Shown piece by piece: positions 56,504 to 64,000 of a DNA stretch of 64,000 nucleotides. Source of the DNA: Trematomus loennbergii (taxonomy: Eukaryota > Chordata > Actinopteri > Perciformes > Nototheniidae); the NCBI GenBank assembly GCA_012861695.1, contig JAAOOA010000524.1, positions 2,486,122 to 2,550,121 on the forward strand, read 5' to 3'. The notes beneath the pieces are model-generated. The model saw nothing but the letters and a program-made list of their open reading frames with translations. It ran no database searches and was not told the DNA's origin. Position numbers and translations under genes: made by a program. Every line of letters starts with the position of its first letter. Position 1 is the first letter of the stretch.

Positions 56504-57984
56504 TTAAAGGTCACCTATTATGCAAAATCCACTTCTTCATGTCTCTTCTACATCAACATGTGTCCCCTCTGTGTAAAGAGATTCTGAAAGTTTCAGGATG
56601 AAAAGATTCTCTCTCTTTTTGTCCTGATCCATTTATATAAAAACCTGTCTGAAAATGAGCTGATCAGATTTTGGCCACTTTATGATGTCATAACGATTTG
56701 TTGGCTTGTGTAACCATTAGCCAATCCCCCCCCCCCCCCCATTCACACCAACGGTGTTTCGGGCCGGTTCGGTGCTGGTGCTTGAAAAGCACCGGGTTTT
56801 CCTGTTCACACCGCAGCGGAGCAGCCTCTAAGCTCCGGAATCCGGTTCGTTTCGAGCACCAAAAAGTTGTCCGTCTAGAAGCAAGAACCGCATACGTCAC
56901 GCTTACGTCGGAGGGGGGCGAGATTAACCTGAGCTAACAGTTAAGGCGAGTACGGCAAATAAAAGTTGTAACAGCAGTAGTGCTGAGCAAAGTGACTAGA
57001 ACGCAACCACACACTTGTAAAAAAAAACACGCTTTATAAAGTCAGGCAACACTAACCAGGCTTCGTGTGATTCTGTTTATTTGTACCTTACTTTGACCAT
57101 CCGTTCGCTGTTATTGATCATTGTGGAGAGCAGGCAGACGTTTTGTTTGTTATTATAGCAGCTATCGGATGGAATCAATACATGGGCTGCACAGGTTGTC
57201 ATGTCCGACTATCACAAGTAGAATCATAATGAAAAATACGCCGGTAAAAAGTGCCTGTAGAAAACGGCTTAGCAAGTAGTCAGTTTAGCTTCGGTTGCTA
57301 TGCTAACATCACCCATGTTATACCAGAGAAACTTTCATAACAGCGTTGTGATGCCAAACAGCGTCAATTCAGACTGACACACATTCACTTAAGGGGAACT
57401 GGGGATATGTATCAGCTGCTTGTGTGACAGTCAGACAGTGAATACTTTAGAGCCGTGTGAGCTAACCCGGAGCTAACGGGAGAATACACTCCCGTTGAAG
57501 AGCAGCCAGCACTGCAGCGGTCGGTAAATGCCGCTGAAACACATTAATAAACAATGAACCACGGCACTCTGGAGAAAAGTATAAGGTTGGAGAAGTCGTT
57601 ATTTAATTTAATCTGGCTTCGTATGATTAAAAGCAACACGATCATCGACCCGCAGTCCCCGGCCCGTTGTTGTTGTGAGCTCCGTTGGGGAGAAAATCAG
57701 CGACGTAAACTGTGACGTCATGACGCAGCAGCGGCAGCACCAGTCGGGCTCTGAGCGGTGTGAAAAGAGCCGGCGCTAAACCGAAGAACCGGTTCTGAAC
57801 CAGAAAAGCTCTAGCACGGAGCTAGAAGGAGCCTTGGTGTGAAAGGGGTATCAGAGGGGCGTGGGGAGGCTCCTTATTTTCATCTAAAGTAACAGACAGA
57901 GAATCAGCACTTTTGAAACAGGGCTGAAACAGAGGGGATTATGGGTAATGCTGCAATGATCTGCATGTATTGCAAAAATGTATT
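56504..57984. mobile_element. T2/Kolobok-like element, subfamily B, interrupted; right end decayed
   Basis: TTAA at 56504-56507 followed by AGGTCACCTATTATGC. The first 220 bases are almost the same as 9516-9770. After a nested element the body resumes (GGGGCGTGGGGAGGCTCC, GGGGATTATGGGTAATGC). No clean right terminus; the end is approximate. Confidence 0.7.
56741..57848. mobile_element. Non-autonomous element with TTCACACCAA ends, nested
   Basis: Left ATTCACACCAACGGTG; right, in reverse, TTTCACACCAAGGCTCC. Subterminal parts of both ends contain GGTTC and GCTTTTC/GCTTGAAAAGC motifs. A C15 run (56726-56740) precedes the left end. No ORF and no certain target duplication; the terminus resembles that at 9826 but the body differs. 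Confidence 0.55.
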
Positions 57985-58095
57985 TCAATGTGAATTTCTT
58001 TTAAGTATGTCTTAATTTGTGTTTGTTTTGTAAAGCACTTTGCATTGCCTTGTTGAAATGTGCTTCATCATTAATATTGCCTTGCCTTATGCTGC

Positions 58096-58500
58096 ACAGT
58101 TGCTCTTTTGTCGCTTGTACTTTCATTTATAAACCCTCAATAATACATGTCTACACACACACAGCTGCTGTGTGAGTATATTGGAGCAGACTTAAGGGAA
58201 ACCAGACTTCACTCCGCAAGTCCAACATAAAATTAAAGCCTCTATAAACTCAGCATGTGCGCAGGCACAGCTAAAGTAAAAGCTACTTCACTACCGCTAT
58301 GTGTATTAGCCTAATTACTCTGTTTTAATCATTATAACCCTTAAACGCTTTTCTTCTAAATTAGCAGTGTTTAAACATTAATGATCCTCAGTAGTTTTTA
58401 AACCAGAGCAAGTGTTTAATTGTCTTGATCATTTCACATCTTTAATTAAACTTAAATCTATAATCAATCCTTTTCCAATATTTTACCTTAACCAAGAAAT
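58096..58500. other. Intergenic DNA with no recognised feature
   Basis: AT-rich spacer; nothing recognised. Confidence 0.4.
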
Positions 58501-59575
58501 AAGAGGCCCTATTATTCTTTTCCGGTTTGCCCCTTTCCTGTAGTGAGTTATATAGGATTTAGTGCATGTAAATGGTCTGCAAAGTCTCAAATCCCTGTGT
58601 TTCCTCAAGAGGGAGGCCCAATCCCAAACCACGCCCTGACCCTACCCTACACACTCCCCCTCCGTGACGTAGTGAACTCCGTGGAGTGACACTCGCAGCT
58701 CAACGAGGCTCCCTCCTGTCAGATGGAGGGAGTAAATACAGCGGCAAGCTTTGGGACAAACTCCCCTCTCTCCGGCAGAAACAGGAAATGCCGTAACTGT
58801 ATGTAACAACGGTTTCAAATCAGCATCTCTTGGAAAAAACATTTAAATTAATAACTAAAATAAAACTCAAAACATCTTTAATTGTGTTACTTTTTTGTAA
58901 AGCTCTTTTAGTTTTAACCCTGATGTTTATAAGCTTCTTAGTTTTGCAACAGTCTGTAAATATACACAACTTTATTATAAAATGCACACATTTACCTTTT
59001 TCTAGACTAAACACAGGTATACGATCCTAAGTTAAAAAAATACGAGGTTATCATGAGGTTGTTAACATCGCAGTTTATCAGTGGATGTTTGCAGGAACTG
59101 TTTGTACACAGCGTGTTTCCTGACGGACACACACAGCGTGACTCCGGTCAGGTAGAGACCGGTCTCAAGTCAGCACAGATGCAGACTCGCTGTTTGAGGG
59201 CTTGATAGCCCACTCCCCCTCCACACCTCTCCCACTCGTTGTCTTGGAACAGCACTTAATGTGGCGGACCCTACGCACGAACACGCAAACGGAGGGGTAG
59301 TGTGCAGGGGTAGGGTGTAGGGCGTGGTTTGGGATTGGGCCGGAGTTTCTCTCCCACACACTCTGCCTAACACTCGCGCTTCTATTGCGCTTCAACACAT
59401 TGTTCGTGATAGGCTGAGGGGCGGGACATCTCTAAGCGGTTGACCAATCACAACAGAGCCGGCCAGCTAACCAATCAGAGCAGACTGGGCTCTGGTTTCA
59501 GACAGAGGGTGAAAAGAGGTGCTGCAGCACAGGCAGTATGAGAAAAATAAATAGCTTTTTGAACATGGAAACTGG
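58501..59575. mobile_element. T2/Kolobok-like element, interrupted by another element
   Basis: Left AAGAGGCCCTATTATTC with GTGCATGTAAATGGTCTGC. After the insertion it resumes with GGAGTTTCTCTCCCACAC, TAAGCGGTTGACCAATC, GAGCAGACTGGGCTCTGG, AGGTGCTGCAGCACAGG and ends around TTTGAACATGG without a clean terminus. No TTAA is preserved on the left. Confidence 0.72.
58612..59344. mobile_element. Non-autonomous DNA element with GGCCCAATCCC ends and 3-bp duplication, nested
   Basis: The element 58615-59341 (727 bp) has inverted ends of about 40 bp (GGCCCAATCCCAAACCACG on both sides, then CCTACCC-rich). GGA flanks it on both sides (58612-58614 and 59342-59344), and joining them restores the host element's AGGGAGTTTCTC. 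A 3-bp target fits Harbinger-like families; ISL2EU-type elements are an alternative. No transposase. Confidence 0.8.
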
Positions 59576-60275
59576 TAAGCCGTTCATTTTTCTTAATCAT
59601 TTCACATGTTCAATTAAACTTAAATCAAGGTGATTCACAGCTTATCCCGTCATTTTACCAAAAGGAATGACATTTTTTTAATATAGTTTGCTGGTTTATT
59701 AATAACACGATTCAGCGTCTTGTCAAATTTTCTATAGTTAAGTATTAAGAATAGGTGCTATGAAAAAAAGTGACAGTGATTTCCCATAAGTCAGGCACGA
59801 TCCTCCATGATGAAAGTCCGTACATTTGATGTTCAGGCGGAAATCTTTCTCTAACAGGATTACCAGTGGTAACAAATCAAAATTAGCTGTGTGTCTTCTC
59901 AGGTTGTCAGTGAGTGACAAAGTGGCTCCAGGAGGAGGGATGGCGCCGCGAGAGGTGTCAGAAAATGAGTCATAGACGACTAACCTGCGCGGGGAACCTG
60001 TCAGTGAGAAACAATCTTCTAGCTGTGTGTGTCACAGTTTGTTTTGCAAAGAGATGAAGAGTCTGGCTGTTCACTTCTCCGACTTGGGAGTCCTGTCTCC
60101 TACTGATGTTTAGTTACAGGCTCATTACTGACAGAGGAAGTGTTATCAGAGAGAGGCGCTGAGTGAACACACTGGATCTGCTGCGGTTGCTTTTCATTAC
60201 TGCTGAAAACAATGGAAAATAATAAAGAGATCACTAGTTTTCCACTCCTTCTAGAGAAGAATAATTGGGAGGGAT
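59576..60275. other. Intergenic DNA with no recognised feature
   Basis: No element end, exon or tandem repeat recognised. Confidence 0.4.
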
Positions 60276-60580
60276 GAAACCCTTTTTAATGGTCACACAT
60301 GCAGAACACACAGCACACACAGTGACATTTGTGCCTGCTTTTAACCCATCCTAGTACTAGGAGCAGTGGGCAGCTATTGTACAGCGCCCGGGGAGCAATG
60401 GGAGTGAGGGGGGAAAGGGGATGTCCGGTGCCTTGCTCAAGGGCACCACGGCAGGGCAGGAGGTGAACTGGGACCTCTCCAAGTAGCAGTCCACACTCCA
60501 TACTTTTTAAGTCTGTTCGGGGACTTGAACCGGCGACCCTACAGCTCAGTCCAAGCCCCTACTGACTGAGCCACTACCTG
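60276..60580 (-). repeat. tRNA-derived SINE
   Basis: On the minus strand: A-box TGGCTCAGTCAGT (60573-60561) and a near-perfect B-box GGTTCAAGTCC (60531-60521), followed by a body with TGCCCTTGAGCAAGGCACC (about 60448-60430), a segment common in fish SINEs. The 3' end is approximate. Confidence 0.78.
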
Positions 60581-60854
60581 ATATGTATGTGGGAAGTGAA
60601 GTGTTTATTATGAATACACAGATTGATAATACAGATACTTTGAACTGGTAGGTAGTAAAACACCTGCATGTATCAGTGTTGTAGTCAAGTCACCAATTCA
60701 CAAGTCCAAGTCACTCTCGAGTCCCCACTTTTTGAGTCCGAGTCCAAGTCCGAGTCACCTAGGGAGAGACGGAGTCAAGTCCGAGTCGAGTCTGAGTCAT
60801 CATTACCTGTGTTCGAGTCCAAGTCAAGTCCGAGTCACAAGTCTTCATGTATTA

Positions 60855-60973
60855 ATCTTAGTGGATATGTTTGTTGAAATGTAGCTGTGAAGCGAGTTTG
60901 GCTACAATTCTTGTATAAAAGGTGCTATACAAATATAAAGCTTATTACTAATATTAATATTATTATTATTTGT
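60855..60973 (+). mobile_element. L2-like LINE 3' tail
   Basis: GTTTGGCTACAATTCTTG, AAAGGTGCTATACAAATAAA-like (ATACAAATATAAAGC) and an (ATT)n tail at 60955-60980. No coding part; it provided the AT-rich target for the following LTR. Confidence 0.6.
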
Positions 60974-61353
60974 ATTATTGTAAATGACCTTTAATATGTC
61001 TAAATATATTTAAAATGAGTTACCTTTTATTAATTTGTATGCCAATATTTTCCTATGGTAAAGTTTTCGTTTTGCACTTTTATTTTGATAGTAATAAGAT
61101 CTTGGGACTCTTATTTTGAAGGAACTTTTACCGGAAGTCAATGGACAACCAGTGTAAACACACATGTATAATGACGGATAGATGACGAATAAATTAACAT
61201 ATACTAAATAGTTGCATTCGGTTTTTAGCACCTGGCTGATAAGGGCATACGTTCTTACGTTGGTAATGATTGTATAAAAGCAAGGGTGTGCAATAAACAG
61301 ATACCATCAGTTGGAGAGTCTGACCATCATTCAGCCGGGGACGCTACAATTAT
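60974..61353 (+). mobile_element. Solo LTR (370 bp) with 5-bp duplication
   Basis: The LTR 60979-61348 begins TGTAAATGACC and ends GGGGACGCTACA (TGTA...TACA). ATAT-rich perfect duplications ATTAT flank it at 60974-60978 and 61349-61353. It carries TATAAAAG at 61272-61279 and AATAAA at 61292-61297, close together as in a compact LTR promoter and polyadenylation region on the plus strand. No internal region. The ATTAT duplication lies in (ATT)n, so chance agreement is somewhat more likely than for the LTR at 4332. Confidence 0.75.
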
Positions 61354-61374
61354 TATAGTGAATGTTTAAATTCT

Positions 61375-61483
61375 ATCAATAAAGATTAAGCCCCAGAAAG
61401 CACATGGCTACTTAGCATACACAACATTCTGCATGTTAAGTAGCCATGTGCTTTCGTGTTGGCTGAATCTTTATGTATTGATT
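61375..61483. repeat. Foldback of about 110 bp
   Basis: Core arms GAAAGCACATGGCTACTTAG (from 61396) and its complement ending 61455 pair over 23 bases with one G:U-type mismatch, loop 61419-61432. Outer, less perfect arms (TCAATAAAGATTAAGCC and GGCTGAATCTTTATGTATTGA-like) extend the structure to about 61375 and 61483. Confidence 0.85.
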
Positions 61484-61928
61484 TGACCACATTACTCTGA
61501 TGATAGTGTTCAAGTCAGCCTATATGTCTGAACTCGATCCTTAGAGTAATGTGTTACGGAGCCTTCTCTTCAATATTCTTTCCACATAACGAGCATTTTG
61601 CGCTGCTCTTTCCCAATGTGGAAGCAGAATGTGTGAAAGCATACAGCACGATGCGGGGTGTGTCTCTGGACATCTCTAGACTGGAATAGCGGGGCCCAGT
61701 ACGTGAACTCGCCTCGCAGGTGCACACGCCAGGACAGAGTACATCTGACTCGAGACAAAACTTGATCGAATCCGAGTCCAAGTCGGAGCGTCAATGTACA
61801 AGTCGAGTCCGAGTCATCGTGGGTGAACAATTCACGAGTCCGAGTCAAAGTCATTGTGCGCGAGAATTCACGAGTCCGAGTCGAGTCACGAGTCCCGAAA
61901 CTCCCAGGACTCGAGTACTCCATCTCTG

Positions 61929-62884
61929 ACTTGTAATTGATGTATTTATTTAAACAAGGACCATGCATACAAATACATTAATCTCAGAAAAGAGAAGAGA
62001 GTATTTATGCCAGATTTGAGCTAATAGCTCATTTTCATCTGCAGTCCTTAGGTAGGTACATAACAATCAATACACATTGAATAATTTCTATCACACAAAC
62101 AATTATAAAAGAAGATTAAAGTACAGGTCAATAAAATAGTACATAGTACAGTTAAAATATAATATTACAATACAAAACACTTGAAAAAACTTCGCATGAC
62201 TGGTTGCTTAATATCCATTTCTTTGCACCCTAAGGAGTGAAAGTCAGTGCAGATTTTGAGTTCAGCTGGAAGAATCCTCCAGTGTTTGATGGCCGTAAAT
62301 AAAAATGCAGATTGTGCAAAGACAGTGCGCCTCAGAGAGAATTATTTTCCCCCCGAATTCTGACTTTTTCTCAGATTTCTGACTTTCTTTCGAGGCCGGG
62401 GGTAAGGAAAGGTAGAGGGCACAGACAGACGTGCTGACATTTCCCAGCATCACCACGGTCCACAGAGTGTGAGCTCACTCTGCCTCAGACATGCTGCTGC
62501 GGGTCGCTGTGAGCAGTGGCGTGGAATAAAAACTGTAACCGTCACGTGTTCACAGAGTGACTTCAGGTCAGAAGACGAGGGGAAAGTTTAGAAGAAGTGT
62601 CGCCTGAAGCAGATTCAAGGTCTCGTAAGTGGCAGCGCATCATTGAGGATGTGCATGTAGTGCTTCAATAAATGAAAAGGCTCTGATAAAATATACATGA
62701 CGTGTGGGAAATGTATTCATGTTCTTGCATCGAGAGAGAGAGGAGTGACAAGTAGGATATGTCTGATGAATCATTGTTGTATTTTAGATTACCAGTTCAA
62801 AGATAAGATCTGTGTAAATGTTTGAAGGCCAAAGATTCATGAGGGAGGTTTAAATATCCTAATTCTGGGAATTGAAAAGAAAAC
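61929..62884. other. Intergenic DNA with no recognised feature
   Basis: Nothing recognised; a CACACAAACAATTATAAAAG stretch and short open frames only. Confidence 0.4.
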
Positions 62885-63155
62885 AATCTCCCAGAAACCT
62901 GCAGGTCCGCTGCAACTCTTACTACTTTTAAATCCAGGCTGAAGACTTTTCTTTTTGCCGCTGCTTTTAATTGAGCTATTCATATCTTAAACTGCACTGT
63001 AACTTTTATTCATGTACCTGTGTTATTCATATCTTTGCTTTTTAATGTTTCCAATGTGTTTTATGCTCTTAATGTCTTTCATTTTTGTAAAGCACTTGAA
63101 TTGCCTTGTGTTGAAAAGTGCTTCATAAATATACTTGCCTTGCCTTGCCTTACAT
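62885..63155 (+). mobile_element. L2-clade LINE, short 5'-truncated copy (main family)
   Basis: Begins ATCTCCCAGAAACCTGCAG and continues with the same C-terminal codons and 3' UTR as the copies at 19.3 and 37.1 kb, ending ACTTGCCTTGCCTTGCC. Internally deleted in the UTR. A hAT-like element was inserted in its tail. Confidence 0.87.
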
Positions 63156-63653
63156 CAGGGATGTCAAATTCAAGGCCCGGGGGTCAAATCGGGCCCGTGA
63201 CTTCATTTTATGTGGCCCCACAAGAGCTTGCAAAGAATAATACGTTTATTATACGGTTACATGCCGATTTACAGAAGCACGTTGCCCATAAACTACATGT
63301 CCCACAATGCATCTCAAATTTGACTTTTTGCTCAGAATTTGACTTTTTTTCTAAATATGCCTTTTTTCTTAGAATTGTTTTTGTAAATGTTACTTTTTTT
63401 TCAAAATGTCACTTCTTTAAAAAAGAAAATGTCTAGACTTCTGCTTTCAGACGTAGTTAATAAGAAGTTATTACCCTATTCGATAATAATCCAATGCAGA
63501 GGAAAATAATGTAATATAATACATTATTTTATATATAGATATATTTATATATGTATTTTTATATAGTCTTAAAGTTACAACCGGCCCTTTGAGTGCAACC
63601 ATAATGCTGATGTGGCCCGTGATGAAATTGAGTTTGACTCCCCTGCCTTACAT
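63148..63653 (-). mobile_element. hAT-like element, GTGTCAAACTC family, copy 3, with perfect 8-bp duplication
   Basis: The element 63156-63645 is flanked by CCTTACAT at 63148-63155 and 63646-63653. Termini CAGGGATGTCAAATTC and GAGTTTGACTCCCCTG. The sequence is inverted relative to the copies at 41493 and 43015 (TTGAGTGCAACCATAATG). Confidence 0.92.
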
Positions 63654-64000
63654 AGTAAAACTTTAACAACCTCTACAGTCACATTGTGGCCGTAATTATG
63701 AAATGTTTCATAAATGTACATGAAGCAATTTCAGAAGATGATGCTTGTTAATCCTGCGTCTAACTCAACTTATATACATTTTTATTGATTTAGTATATTT
63801 ACAATTAGATCCTCTGTATAATGTAAATTATAGCACTCGTTATGCTGCAGTTCTTGCAAAGGCTGTACAAGTAATTACAGTTTAAAATATGGACAATTTA
63901 AATTACCAATTTGCAGCGGCGCAGTATTGGGTAAAGGCAAAACTCGTTAAAATGTTTAAAACATTTTTATATTTGAAATATTTGGAAATGTTCTCTACAG
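63654..64000. other. Intergenic DNA with no recognised feature
   Basis: AT-rich sequence to the window end. Confidence 0.4.

Larger units (their letters stand above)
56400..58095 (+). mobile_element. L2-clade LINE fragment split by a nested transposon
   Basis: The first part, 56400-56505, is the L2 C-terminal coding region (CATATATCTGGAAAAATC, CTGCAGGTCTGCTGAAAC, corresponding to IWNKLPE..RSA). The second part, about 57985-58095, is the 3' end (TTTGTAAAGCACTTTGCATT, then TTGCCTTGCCTTATG). The L2 is diverged from the recent family. A T2-like element lies between the two parts. Confidence 0.75.
60674..61928. mobile_element. hAT-like element with subterminal GAGTC hexamer arrays, carrying nested insertions
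   Basis: Left CAGTGTTGTAGTCAAGTC; right, in reverse, CAGAGATGGAGTACTCGAG. Both subterminal regions (60685-60845 and 61745-61915) are packed with GAGTCC/CAAGTC units, a typical layout of transposase-binding sites. Flanking 8-mers GCATGTAT and ACTTGTAA agree at 5 of 8. The centre holds an L2-like tail, a solo LTR and a foldback. Confidence 0.68.

Noticed and set aside
60480..60580. Possible functional tRNA gene on the minus strand
   Set aside because: A and B boxes are present, but no cloverleaf with acceptor stem closes and the DNA continues into a SINE body, so it is a tRNA-derived SINE head.

Overview
This is a gene-poor stretch of vertebrate nuclear DNA, almost certainly from a teleost fish and probably a percomorph-type species. 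The evidence is very long (CA)n microsatellites, spliced exons with GT/AG borders, fish-type L2 LINE copies, tRNA-derived SINEs, hAT-type elements with 8-bp target duplications, and many non-autonomous TTAA- and TTA-flanked DNA transposons. Nothing prokaryotic or viral is seen. I cannot name the species.

The only protein-coding gene I can support is the 5' end of sphkap, which encodes a PKA-anchoring, SPHK1-interacting protein. It lies on the minus strand at the left of the window. Three short coding exons (15228-15262, 12844-12948 and 9337-9447) join in phase. They encode a peptide matching, as I recall it, the N-terminus of vertebrate SPHKAP (ACKKVL.SNS....YWL.N.....C..G). Exon 2 has a G8 run that leaves it one base out of frame, so there is either an assembly error or a real lesson-type frameshift to check. 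The rest of the gene should lie to the left of position 1. A GC/CpG-rich block at about 15263-15620 is the likely promoter and 5' UTR.

Layout: positions 1-9336 are sphkap intron 3, with two long CA/GT arrays, a SINE, a piggyBac-like element, a 500-bp solo LTR, a 66-bp perfect palindrome and a T2/Kolobok-like element. Positions 9337-15262 are exons 3 to 1 with their introns; a nested transposon pair sits 68 bases from the exon 3 acceptor. Positions 15.6-64 kb have no recognisable gene. They are upstream intergenic DNA filled with layered insertions: an L2 LINE with a 480-codon reverse transcriptase ORF (19.3-21.3 kb) and several truncated relatives; at least twelve copies or fragments of a TTAA-flanked family (AGGGGCCCTATTATGC ends); hAT-like elements, two with perfect 8-bp duplications; Harbinger-like elements with 3-bp duplications; a second solo LTR; and several perfect hairpins.

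The nesting gives a relative insertion order in several places: an L2 copy split by a T2-like element that itself carries another element (56.4-58.1 kb), a hAT in an L2 tail (63.1 kb), and a solo LTR inside a GAGTC-array element (60.7-61.9 kb). I found no new multi-gene system. The most useful observations are the sphkap 5' exons and their frame problem, the exact element boundaries, the hairpins, and a CACACCAAG terminal motif shared by several otherwise different non-autonomous families.
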